A DNA stretch of 64,000 bases from Eretmocerus hayati (lineage: Eukaryota; Arthropoda; Insecta; Hymenoptera; Aphelinidae), in contig CM056742.1 in the NCBI GenBank assembly GCA_029851415.1, positions 97,198,976-97,262,975 on the forward strand. Direction: 5' to 3'. The position numbers and the translations under genes were made by a program. This document shows positions 1-10,739 of this stretch, piece by piece. The notes beneath the pieces were generated by a model that was not told the DNA's origin, did no database searches, and saw only the letters and a program-made list of their open reading frames with translations. How positions within the stretch are numbered: position 1 is the stretch's first letter; the number at the start of each line of letters is the position of its first letter.

Positions 1-2595
1 TATTCTCTCACCCTATCACCTCGGAGCATGCAATGTAGTGGCCCGAGGGCTACTGCGCACGCTCACTCGTTTCCTGGCCTGGGTGGATTTGCTGCATTTT
101 CTGCCCCGAAAGCGAGGCGGAGACCATAGGCTTTCGATGCCAGTGTGCCGGAAGATTAGAGACTTGCACAATTTCACAAAACAGGGAGGTAATGATTCAT
201 GTAGTCTAACAAGTTAATGGGTGTATACAAAGAGAAAAATATTCAGTCAGAGCTATAGAAAGTTGAGGTTGTCGTTGTTTTTACGGGGTTTCCGAATTGA
301 GTTCTGATGAAGAAAGTAAATGCGGTGATGTATGATAGCATCAATCGTAAAATGATCTTGGGACTCTGGATTATGGATAAATTTTGTACACACCTCTCGC
401 GTGCGTTTCGGGTAACAGGTGATCATGATCTCACTGTAGTTTAGATTCTACGTAACTGCGTGCATGATTCCACTTGGCCAATAGCAATGAAAGATGATCG
501 GGGCAATAATCGGAGAGCCTCATCAATCATTGGATTTTCCATGTCATAGCTCAAAGACGGGATGACTTAGGGCTGATTCCTATCACGAACATCGAACAAA
601 TCCGAGATTCTTCTTCTTGAATTATCATTCAAAAGGGAGCCCATGGATGCTCAAGTCCATGAGATTTCTTAGTGAAGGCTTGAGTATGCAAACACATCAC
701 TTTTCGAATTCAAGTTGCTGAAGAGCAAATAAAAGACGTTTGGAAATAGTATTTAGTCAGGGGATCTTAGCATTACAAGAGGAATAACTTCTTTCGAGGA
801 GTAAGATCATAAATCCATCTTCCAAGATGAAGAAAGGAAGTAAGCACTCGGATACCGGGATAGACACATTTTATATTGTGATTACGGAAAGTAGAATATG
901 GCCTGAGAGAATCAGAAGATGAAAGAACATTCATCAGCTTGTGATAGTATTCATCGATAATCTTGTAGAGTGCTATTGGCTCACAAGGCAGGCTTCACTG
1001 GTGAATTAAACGTGAGACTGGGGCTCTTATAGAATGCTGTAAGTCTGAAGTAATGGGAAGCAAACTCATCCAGTTTCGTGGAGAGTGGCGACAATCTGAA
1101 CGCAGGCTGTCAAATTTGGTTCATCAAATTTGTGAACTAAATTCTTCGCATAACAATGAATATGGTAAACTCATGGAATTTGAATTTGCGGACGATTCAG
1201 ATTCCTCTCCGACAAACCTCATTACAGTGTAAGGAACTGTCTCATCGATATCTTTCCGACCCATGCAAGTAGTCTGATATTTGAATTTTATGTTGTATGC
1301 TAGTGACCTCGAGCTGAGGCTCATATTCAGGCGAATCCAGGCTCGACGGTTTCTGCTCATAAATGGTGGTCTATGAGATTCGGGCGATTCTGTGATTACG
1401 ACCTATTTTGCGTCACAGGAGTCATAACATACGGTGAATGAGACCCTTTGCTGAAAACTTTCGAGAATTCACTCGTTCTCAACACTTCCAAACACTCTTG
1501 GGGTCCATATTTTTCTTTGGACCAACGATATAAGATACGCTGTGCGAGGAAACTCGAAATTTCGGCTGTCGCAACGATTCCCAGGTACACAGATTAGCTT
1601 GTGGGTTCGGGGTCGGTCAATCAATCATCGGTGGGATTTGATGAATGATTGATCATACTTCCGATAATCAAACTCCACTCTTCCCAAGGCCATCCTTATC
1701 AAGATACGAGAGCTGATGGAAGTTGTTGGTGTGTCACTCGATTTTTGCCACTTTTTGGCATTGCTCCTGCCTAGTATCTTGTGATTGGAGCAATGGAAAA
1801 ATTGAAATTCTGGAAACGGCATCTGATTCGGAAAGAGATTACCTGTAAATCTAGTCGAGTCTCATTTATGTCCTCAAATCCTGGTGACCGTGGTTACGAC
1901 AGGAGGAAAAAATTTTCCTGCGTAACTGAATCACAAACATCTCTTTCTTGAAAGGGACATCAACATTCCGGGACTGATGCATCTAGAACCTCGTGTGATC
2001 TGTTTTTTTTTTTTTTTTCAACGGAAATGTATTCGAGGATTAAGCCTATCATCGATTCATCTTGCTGCCAATGCTAGGCTTATGGAAATTGAGGATCCAC
2101 GACAACGTGAATTTTGAGAGGTGTAGAGTAGCTTGATATCGTAACAGAGGCTATTGCAAGGCACTATAGACTATCATACCTAATTTTTTCTCATTCTTCC
2201 TGATACCGAAACCACCTCGTTTCGACAGGGAAGTGGATCTATACAGATAATTGTAAAATGAGGTGCCCATTTGAATACATAGGGGAATTTGCTATTCTAC
2301 CGTTATTTTTTCGACATCAATACGCGTGGGATAGGAGGAGTTGGGTTCGTACTAGTAGATCTGAGAAATTACTCGATGGGCACTGAGAGATGAGATCCCC
2401 AGTTGTGGCAAGATTCATCAAGGTTTTTCCTTGAATCAACACAGGTTTGAATACAGGTTTGATAATGTTCAGATCCGCCAGAGATACAAGCAAAGTTACG
2501 AGGAAAGAAGTGGTGATTTTGGCTTTTTCCCATTTAAACTCGTGTTGATTTTAATAAAAACTCCATGGCTCTTGCTGGAACCTGAAATCTTATTT
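1..2595. other. Unassigned AT-rich sequence
   Basis: I find no convincing gene here. The open frames are short (60-80 codons), overlap on both strands and show no motif I recognise. A run of about 16 T lies near 2005-2020. There are no long direct or inverted repeats that I could see. Confidence 0.5.
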
Positions 2596-2974
2596 TCTGC
2601 AACTGAGTGCGCGAAGTTGTAAAAAAATGAGACTTCTCTTCATTATTTACAGTGCGAGAAGTAATGCGTGAATGACTTCTCGCACAGTTTTACATTTACG
2701 CACTGGTGGAGTGTGCGTGAATGTAACTTCTAGCTCTAATGCATTTTCATTCACGCATAGTTCCAAAATATGATGTCACGTCATCCCTTTGAATTTGGCC
2801 TTTCTTGAAAACTTCGTTTCCAAGATAATCTTGCTCGGACAGTGGTGCATTTGATTACAACTTCGCGCACAGTTGCAAAAAATAGTATACGCAACACGTG
2901 CGAGAAGTTTCCGCACTCGTTTGGCAACTTGTGCGGAAATTGACCTTCTCGCACTTGTTGCGTAATATACTATT
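2596..2974. repeat. Palindrome-rich 379 bp interspersed repeat, copy 1
   Basis: This segment is nearly identical to 47327-47705. It starts TCTGCAACTG and ends AATATACTATT. It contains two nested inverted repeats: GCAACTG.GTGCGCGAAGTTG near the left end pairs with CAACTTCGCGCACAGTTGC near 2858-2882, and AATAGTATACGCAAC pairs with the terminal GTTGCGTAATATACTATT. It has no coding capacity. The structure suggests a MITE-like non-autonomous element; copy 2 interrupts a Polinton gene. I could not define a target duplication with certainty. Confidence 0.8.
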
Positions 2975-3013
2975 TCATCGCCCAGCGGAAGTTTTTTCAC
3001 ATAAACCTAACTT

Positions 3014-4034
3014 TTGCGCACTAGCCCGTATCGATATTCGGAAGAAGGCATTTTTCGGCCCACCCTAATGGACAATCAGGAATCATCTCCTCCTGAAATG
3101 GATGATAGCCCTGGTGATATTGCAAACTCGAGTGGTAGTGGAGACTCTGACATTTATTCTGATACTTTTACTAGTAAAGTTGTGGATCTTGAAAGTGTTA
3201 CCATGCCCAATACAAATGAGAAGTCTGACTCAAGTGGTGAAATGACTACAGCTCATGAAGCTGATGAACTAAAGTCGTGGACTGCTGCACAAAATAGTAA
3301 GCTGATGGACGACATTCAAGCAGCTCATGACTCTCTAAACACTCTTTGATAACAACTCTCAACAACATCACTAATTATTAAATAAAATAGATACGTATGG
3401 AAAGAGGATCAAGGATTTAGAAGATGAGCAAGAAGAATTAGATAATCAAGTGACACTTCTTGAAAATGCATATAATGCTAATGTAGGTGAACACATGTCC
3501 AGTGAGATTGAGGAAAGAATTGCTCAATAAACAATGTTATGGTCTATAATATTCCTGAGAGTAACAAGATAGATTCCCTAGCTCATACTTGAATAAGCTT
3601 TCCCAAAACGCCCCATTTGATCCTTCTAGTATTGGTTACAGTAGAATGGGAAAATACTCAAAGGGTTGAAAAATCCTAGACCAGTAAAATTCATTCTCAA
3701 TGATAGTGAAGATGTAAAACGGATTTCAGTTAATCAAAAGAACTTCTGCTCAAAAGGAGTTATTTGGGAATGATAGAACAATAACAACAACAATATCTTC
3801 AATCTTCAACGACAATATTTGACAAATAAAATGAAGGAGCTTGAGGAAAGAAAAGCTAAGGGTGAAAATAGTCTTCGCTTGGAGTATGAAAAGGGTTTTC
3901 CAAAAATTGTCGAAATTGAAGAGGCCTCTGATGATATATCTGAGGACATGTCAGCTGACGTTTCAAGCGTAAAAAGTTCAAGATCTATACAGTTTGAATC
4001 AAAGCCTAATTCCGCGAATGATGGAAGAAAGTAA
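3014..4034 (+). pseudogene. LINE ORF1 remnant (CR1/Jockey-like)
   Basis: Broken ORF1 of a non-LTR retrotransposon. Three frames carry the signal in order: an acidic Ser-rich start (3014-3349), a heptad-like stretch KRIKDLEDEQEELDNQ (about 3400-3450) followed by EIEERIA, the motif NVMVYNIPES near 3540 (the start of the RNA-binding domain in this kind of ORF1), then RMGKYSKGLKNPRPVKF and a C-terminal acidic tail ending at 4034. Known ORF1 proteins of this class form coiled-coil trimers and bind the element RNA. Stops and frame changes separate the pieces, so it cannot make a full protein. It is followed directly by endonuclease sequence, as expected for a bicistronic LINE. Confidence 0.65.
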
Positions 4035-4059
4035 ATGATGCTTGTCAGCCATGTCTTAA

Positions 4060-4395
4060 TTTGTACTTTCAGAATGTAGGTAGCTTGAAGAGGCGAATAA
4101 ATCCATCCAAAAACTATGTGGTAGCGTCTACCGTGGGATATGATATAGTGGCAATTGTTGAAACCTGGTTTGATTGAAGAGTATCAAATTCTGAACTGGA
4201 AATACCTGGGTACTGTTTCATTATACTTGATAAAAACGTCAAATTCCAGCAAAAATCAAGAGGAGGTGGGTCTCATAGTTTACATAGGAAAAAGTATCAA
4301 ATACAGTATATTGTGCAATTCAGCTATGAGTTTTGAAGCAATTATTCTGCGTTTCACTGTACATGGGTCTAGTGCTATATGGGTGATTCTCGTTA
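4060..4395 (+). pseudogene. LINE ORF2 endonuclease, N-terminal part
   Basis: Reading across frame changes, this stretch holds the start of an APE-type endonuclease: QNVGSLKRRINPSKNYV, then YDIVAIVETW (the usual ETWL motif), then a sequence like the SRGGG loop and FEAIILRFTVHGSSAIWV. In LINEs this domain nicks the target DNA to prime reverse transcription. It stops abruptly near 4395, where an unrelated insertion begins; the GDLN motif of the same domain is found near 6600. Several stops make it non-functional. Confidence 0.6.
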
Positions 4396-6490
4396 AGCGC
4401 GTCGATTTCGTGTAATGGCTCGCGATTTTCCAAAGGAATATACTTGCCTACTGGGAAATTTTTCATGACTTAAAACAACATATTTCCCATCAAGCACATG
4501 TATATGCGGGCCTTGATTTCTCTGGGAAAGGTATGATACGAATGGTTTCATCGTCGAAATGTAAACTCCGCGGCTGTAATTTGAAAAATCTATGATTTGG
4601 TCCCAAGTTCTCACTGCTTTGACGAGTAAATGAACTATCCTGCGTGGGGTAGGTGATTTGATAGGCTTCAAAGTTGTCTACAAACCGTGGGTTATACTCA
4701 GTCAATGTGGCGGCGTTGAGTGGGACTCGAAATGGTAATGTGATCGAATTCTCACAGGATTTCGTTGTTTTTGGTAAATTGCAAAGTTGAGTCGTTATAT
4801 TTATATTTTTGCACCCCTGGCACCGTGTTAATTGATGATAATACACACAGTTATCAGTAACTAGAGTTCAGGGACCTAAGTATTTGCAGGATCGCTCGTT
4901 ATTGAGTGTTGATCGACGAATATCAGAGCGTACCATTTTAGTTTGTAAACTCCATGGTTCGATTATCTTCTCCATCCTATAGTTTGAACGCCCCAAAACT
5001 GTAGGGATATATCAAACACAACCACACTATATACCAAATGAGTGCGTTCAGCTTTAGAGTGAGTAGAATCGTCAAGAGAGCACGGAAAGCCGGAATGTAA
5101 ACTCCGTGTCTTGTAAACTCCGTCTCCCATACTCGCTACTACTTCAAATGATCTTCTTGCACCGTGGCCCTAGTTCTAACACATCTAGCCATCTAGTGAC
5201 GCTTCATCTGCATTTTGTTGATGGAGTAGCATGTATGTGTGTGCTAATGTACGAATGACTGTGAGATTTGATGCATGTGTGCTAGTCGTGGGGGAATCGT
5301 CAGACTGTCCGAATCAATTGAGTACTGTCAAAAAGGCATGTGTGTATGGTGTTGTGTCTGTATCCGAGGATCTCATTGCATGTATGTGTATTGCTGGGAA
5401 AATATTATCCTACTCGAATTTAATATAAGTGTATAGAAGTATACGTGCCTAAGTATGGTCTTGAGTGAATTATCCTTCGCGTGTGATTTAAGTGATCTAG
5501 GAAAATTGAACAGGATGTACGGAGGATGAAATGACTTCAGCAAATGATCAGACATTGTTTATCTTTACTGTCTGCTGTATCCAATGATGAGTGTGACTCG
5601 CAACATGGTAGCGCGATATTTCAATACGAGACACCCATGGCTTGTAAAACGTTTCTGGTTTGAGAAAGTAGCTGAACTCGCTACAACAGCATAATCCTGG
5701 GCTGGAATGATGAGTGGCACATTCAATGATCAATGTTAATGAGAATTGTTCTTCGAAAATTGGGGCGTGGCAAGAATGAACAATAAAACGTGAATCCCTT
5801 AACGTCTTTCTCGGTTTTTTTTTCATCATAAGTCCTGAAATGTGGGGTTTTTCGGGAAACTTGTGGGGACAACATTTGTAGACCCCAGAGGAAGCTACAA
5901 AAAGTTACTCTACACATTTTTTCGAAAAATCAATATTCCCCGATTTGTACCTAAAAAAACCGCGAAAAGGCAAAAAATGCATGTATTTGCTATTTCCTCA
6001 TATCGCACTGCAATTTTTAAACAATGATTGTCACCAATATTGATTATTGAATGTACCACCTATCATTTGAGCCCAGAATCATTCTGTTGTGCCGAGTTTA
6101 GCCACTTAGTGCTCGAATTTCGAGTCACGCACTGATCTATATCTGCGGCTCAAACTGAACGAGATACGCGCTCCCATGGTAGATACTACTGGACTCTTGA
6201 GTTGAAATAATCACATCCAGACACCAACACTTCAATCAAGGTGGTATATGTGTCCCCTCATTCCTTAAGAAGAGTCTTCACGTTATTTGTGTAAACTCCG
6301 TGTCAGTACTGTAAATTCCGTGGCTCACCAATACACGAAGATTCATTTTACTTTGCTGGCGTTCAAATTTGGTTGGCCAAAACGTCATACAATCATCTTT
6401 AGCGAAAATGGAAGATATCCTACCCATCAGGACAGTTTTAAGTACCATTCTTTTCTTCAGAATATAGATGTCCAAAATGACGTGCTGCAG
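4396..6490. mobile_element. Unresolved insertion inside the LINE endonuclease
   Basis: This roughly 2.1 kb segment separates the two halves of the LINE endonuclease, so it is probably a later insertion, although I could not fix its ends or a target duplication. It contains six copies of a motif close to TGTAAACTCCGTG (near 4560, 4943, 5096, 5111, 6289 and 6309), which may be transposase-binding or internal repeats. Short ORFs occur on the minus strand (for example 4490-4846), but none matches a family I know. Confidence 0.4.
4490..4846 (-). CDS. Unrecognised ORF inside the insertion
   Basis: A 118-codon open frame with several cysteines near its start (CQGCKNI, then LCNLPKTTKSC) and a Pro/Tyr-rich middle. 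A second frame on the same strand (4393-4671) overlaps it, and after the first stop the sequence continues with HVLDGKYVVLSHEKFPS-like text, so it may be a decayed longer gene. I do not recognise the family. It lies within the insert that splits the LINE endonuclease and is probably a relic of that element. Confidence that it is a real gene is low. Confidence 0.25.
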   Translation of the reverse strand: MYYHQLTRCQGCKNINITTQLCNLPKTTKSCENSITLPFRVPLNAATLTEYNPRFVDNFEAYQITYPTQDSSFTRQSSENLGPNHRFFKLQPRSLHFDDETIRIIPFPEKSRPAYTCA

Positions 6491-6499
6491 GAGAATGAC

Positions 6500-7120
6500 C
6501 CATATTGGCTGTTTGCTACCACTCTCGAATATCAAGTTCTACGGCTCAAGACTTTGTTACAGCATGCAGTTCATCAGTATGAATGTGAAAGAATTATCCT
6601 GTGCGGTGATCTGAACCATTGAAATTCTAGCCATTTTATTGGAAAGGAAATTACATAGGGATCTAAAAAGATCAAATGATCTCACTGACAGGGAGGTGTT
6701 TAGAAAAAAAGGACTGAGTGTAAATACCTGTTAGCGAGGGACAAAGAAGCTTCTCTCGACTCAATTGAGTCTGAAATTCAATATAATAGTAAGGCTCTCT
6801 GGAACTTTACAAATCCAAAAAACCTGAACAATATTCCTGAAAATTTGATCTATAATGGCGTTAAGTCAGATGATGCCAGTTCTGGAGTTGAACTTTCTGC
6901 TGATTATTTCTCCTACTCTTTACAAAAAGCATCCAACATCAGTTTTACCTCTCGAAAGCCAGCTTCACACAGATTCTCGTATTGTATCTGAACTGGAGAT
7001 TGATAGAGGTAATGTTTCTGCAGCTTTGCAATTTCTCGATGAAAATGCAGGTTCAGGTCCTGATGGAATTCATTCTCGCTTTGTGAAAAACTGTTCGTTG
7101 AGATTGATTGAACCTTTGTT
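6500..7120 (+). pseudogene. LINE ORF2: end of endonuclease and start of reverse transcriptase
   Basis: The left part resumes the endonuclease with RIILCGDLN (the catalytic GD.N motif) near 6590. After stops and frame changes the linker leads into the reverse transcriptase, with VSAALQFLDENAGSGPDGIHSRF near 7020-7080, matching the conserved K.SGPDGI region of RT domain 1, and then LRLIEPLF. It is cut exactly after LFY by the transposon starting at 7124; the RT frame resumes at 13,014. Multiple stops make it inactive. Confidence 0.65.
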
Positions 7121-7240
7121 TTACACCGGCCCACAATTCAGAAAAAAATCGTTTACCAGAAACGCGACCCACATAGATCGACGTAAAATCGAGCGCTGAA
7201 TACAAAAATGATGTCAGTTGAGCCACGCTACGTCACAATA

Positions 7241-8962
7241 GAGAACTTGCATGGATGATATTTCTAATCTTAATCGATAGATCACATCGAAATAAGCAAA
7301 GTTACAATACAGTTTTTCATTTCATGGCGATTAACTATTCATTTATTAATGTTAAAATTCGCCCGGGAAAGACAGCCGATTCAAATCGATGTGACGTGAC
7401 TCCTACGTCACAAGGGTAGCCGCCGATACACACATGCAAACCCACGCGCATTGGTGTCGCGTACGTGTGACGGCCGTCTGCCAGCGCTAAAATAACAAAT
7501 CGGACCCGGCTTGTTTGATGCTCGAAACAGTTTTTTTTCTAACAAATTAGGTGTGAATTTTCCCCATCAGCAGTTGTTCCTGGCCTTTTACTACAACTGA
7601 GGTGCAGTGAAACCGCCTGTTATTACGTTTCTTGTGCCTAGTGGAGTGAAGAAGGATGCAGGTTAGTGGGCTTTTGGAGCCACAATTTTGAGGTGGAGAA
7701 TTGTCAGATCGCCACTGAAAGTGTTATCTGGAACATGAAATGAAGCATCAGTGGCAAGATATATGTGACTGTGGTGAATAGGTTCCACATTGAATCATTT
7801 GATTCTTCTTATTCACCTTCCTTTCTGAGAATGTTGACATCCTTCGACGATGATTACACAAACTCTTCTTGTGATGCATCAGACAGAATCAAGTTGAGCG
7901 TACTCAACCAAACATTCAGTGGAAAAGATTGTAAGCTGTTTGATGTGCTTCCAATCATCCAAATCATGAGTTGGGCCCTGCTGTTGGTATAAAAAATGAG
8001 CACTCATCACTTCTAACTACCCAGTACTAGATCATTATGCTGTGGCTGCGTTAGATAATTGGTGCAGTTGGAATGAACCACAAAAGGGTACATTTTGAGT
8101 ACCATTCAATCCATTAATGAAAGTTTATGATTGACCAAACCAGTTAACAGCCTCGGTATAATGACCTAGTACTGGGAAGCTAGAAAAGGAAGGTGCTCAT
8201 TTTTTATGTCGACACCAGGGCTCAACTCGTGATTTGGATGGTTGGGAGCACATCAAACAGCTTACAACTACTTCGCTGAATGTTTGATTGAGTACGTTCA
8301 ACTTGGTTCTGTCTGATGCACCAGAAGAAGAGTTTGAGTAATCATCGTCAAAGGATGTCAACATTCTCAGATTAGAAGGTGAATAATAAGGAGAATCAGA
8401 TGATTCAATGTGGAAATTATTCACCACAGTCACATATATTATGCCACTGATGCTTCATTTCATGGGCCAAATAACACTTTCAGTGGTGATCTGACAATTC
8501 TCCACCTCAAAATTGTGGCTCCAGAAGCCCACTAACCTGCATCTTTCTTCCACTATGCACAAAAAAAGTGATAACAGCCGGTCTCACTGCACCTCAGTTA
8601 TAGTAAAAGGCCAGGAGCAACTGCTAATGGGGAAAATTTACACCCAATTTGTTAAAAAAAACTGTTTCGAGCATCAAACAAGCCGGGTCCGATTTGTTAT
8701 TTTAGCGCTCGCGGACGGCCGTCACACGTGCGCAACATCAATGCGCGCGGGTTTGCATGTGTGTATCGGCGGCTACTCTTGTGACGTAGGAGTCACATGA
8801 CATCGATTTGAATCGGGGGTCTTTCGCGGGCGCATTTTTAATTATTTATCATAAATCGAATATTGCCCCTGAAATAATCCTGTTTTGACCAGAAATCCTC
8901 TTATAGTCTGAGCTTTCGAATGCATATGCTATATTGGCGAACGCTCGACCATGCAAGTTCCC
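7241..8962. mobile_element. Foldback element B (about 0.7 kb inverted arms)
   Basis: The ends are GAGAACTTGCATGG and its inverted complement ending GTTCCC, flanked by TA (7239-7240 and 8963-8964). Inside, about 7345-8030 and 8185-8838 are inverted copies of each other at high identity, separated by a loop of about 150 bp. A transcript would fold into a long hairpin. Each arm carries a related short ORF (7765-7992 plus, 8197-8433 minus) beginning MTVVN.FHIES, of unknown function. The element sits inside the left TIR of transposon A, so it is the younger of the two. Confidence 0.8.
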
Positions 8963-9149
8963 TATTTTGAGATAATCGTGAAAAAAAATTTTGTACTGGT
9001 GGTATCGGAATTTCGACTCTGGATTCTGGAAAACAGATGATTTTACGTCCGAATACTGATAAAAAAAAATTTCCGATTTTTGATCCCCCAAAGTGATAAC
9101 TGTCATCGAAATTTCATATTTTTGATCGAGTATTCGGGAAAATATCCAT

Positions 9150-9480
9150 GACGGAGTGCCCGAGTTGGTACTCGTGACGGAGTACCGAGAGTGGTACTCG
9201 TGACGGAGCACCCACAGTGGTACTCGTGACGGAGAATTCAGAGTGGTACTCATGACAAAGTCCTCAGAGTGGTACTCGTGACGAAGTACCCGGAGTCGTA
9301 CCCGTGACGAAGTACCCGGAGTTGTACTCGTGACGAAGTACCCAGAGTGGTAATCGTGACGAAGTACCCAGAGTGGCACTCATGACGAAGTATCCGGAGT
9401 CGTACTCGTGACGAAGTACCCAGAGGAGTACTCATGACGAAGTTCAAAAAGCGATACTCGTGACGAAGTACTCGGAGTCA
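9150..9480. repeat. Subterminal tandem repeats, left end of transposon A
   Basis: About a dozen imperfect units of roughly 25-27 bp with core GTACTCGTGACGAAGTACCC. The same array appears inverted at 12,535-12,715 in the other TIR with fewer units. Such arrays near transposon ends are commonly transposase-binding sites. The long minus-strand reading frame 8849-9379 is only a translation of this array. Confidence 0.8.
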
Positions 9481-9831
9481 TGCTTGCGATTGTATTGCAT
9501 TGTCCTTTCTTCTCCGGTTGGATCGTCGTCTAGAGATTCGGTGTGCTCCTTAGTCTGAAAAGCTTCCTCACCCGGTTCATCCGTAACGCCAAACGATTTG
9601 ATCTCCGTCAAGGTCGTGCATATCGCAGAGGAGGTTCAACGAATGACGGATGAATCAGGATAAAATAGGAAGAACAAAACGTACTGACGTAGGAAAGTGT
9701 TGGACAAATGCATAGGATGATCAAATTCAACCGACCCCTCTGCCGCGCGAGGTGGGCTTCCCCCTTTCTCGCGTGAGGCGGTGGCTCGCGCTGGGAGTAC
9801 GCCGCAGCGGAGGCAGTCGGACTTCGGGAGC

Positions 9832-10230
9832 CGACCAGTGCAGCAGCAGTTGCAGCCGCGACCAGTTCTGCAGCAGTTGCAGTCACGACCAGTGCAGCAG
9901 CAGTAGCAGCCACGACCAGTGCAGCAGCAGTAGCAGCCGCGACCAGTACAGCAGCAGTAGCAGCCACGACCAGTGCAGCAGCAGTAGCAGCCGCGACCAG
10001 TACAGCAGCAGTAGCAGCCGCGACCAGTTCTGCAGCAGTTGCAGTCACGACCAGTGCAGCAGCAGTAGCAGCCACGACCAGTGCAGCAGCAGTAGCAGCC
10101 ACGACCAGTGCAGCAGCAGTAGCAGCCGCGACCAGTACAGCAGCAGTAGCAGCCGCAACCAGTGCAGCAGCAGTAGCAGCCGCAACCAGTGCAGCAGCAG
10201 TAGCAGGCGCGACCAGTTTTGCAGCAAGAG
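9832..10230. repeat. 24 bp minisatellite
   Basis: About sixteen tandem units of a 24 bp sequence containing GCAGCAGTAGCAGCC followed by GCGACCAGT, with small variants (TTCTGCAGCAGTTGC). Because 24 is a multiple of 3, open frames run through it on both strands (Ser/Asp/Gln-rich, Cys/Gly-rich and Ala-rich translations). These are repeat artefacts unless the array is translated as part of the gene just downstream, for which I see no proof. Confidence 0.9.
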
Positions 10231-10739
10231 CAGCAGTACCCAGAGCAGTAATGCAGTGATGTCAGCAAGAACTTGTGCTTCAGTTCGCAAAGGCTAGCAA
10301 GACAGTGAGACGGAGTTTCAGTGATAGTGACTTAGTGTGGTGACGGACAATTTGGTGCGGGAAAAGGCGCATCGTACCTCCCAAGGGTAGAGGTGCACCG
10401 CCCCACCGAGGAGAGCACCGTATCTCAGGTATTTTCAAAGAGCTGGAGGCGCATTTTATGCGACAATCGCAGCAGTTCCGTGTTCGTGGGATATTTGCCA
10501 ACGTTTGATTTGAGATATAGTGAGTGATATCAAGATATGAGAGAGGATAGGATATAATTTCTCTATTTGATGTGTGAAAGAGTGATTTGACGCAACGATT
10601 CTTCAGCGTAGGGTAACAGACGTGGACAGCGATCAGCGTACCTGCCCCTAGGATACCTCCTCGTGGTGATGGCGGGCAACGGCTTCACTTGAATTTTTCC
10701 GTTCCGGCTGAGTTTCTGCGTGGAGAATTTTCTGCCAAC

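Larger units (their letters stand above)
7124..9681. repeat. Left TIR of transposon A (interrupted)
   Basis: Sequence 7124-7240 plus 8963-9681 is the inverted complement of 12330-13010 with moderate divergence. The shared order is the CACCGG end, the ACGTCACAAT stretch, the segment with ACCACCAGTA on the other strand, the subterminal tandem repeats, and a closing GGATGAATCAGGATAAA block. The foldback element at 7241-8962 was inserted after the TIR formed, because the right TIR is continuous at that point. Confidence 0.8.

Noticed and set aside
8849..9447. Repetitive minus-strand protein frames (LRHEYHS / TSSRVRLRVL units)
   Set aside because: They are translations of the subterminal tandem repeats of transposon A; the other TIR gives the same text inverted.
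9608..10297. Long low-complexity frames rich in Cys/Gly, Ala or Ser
   Set aside because: They only translate the 24 bp minisatellite on both strands; no independent coding evidence.
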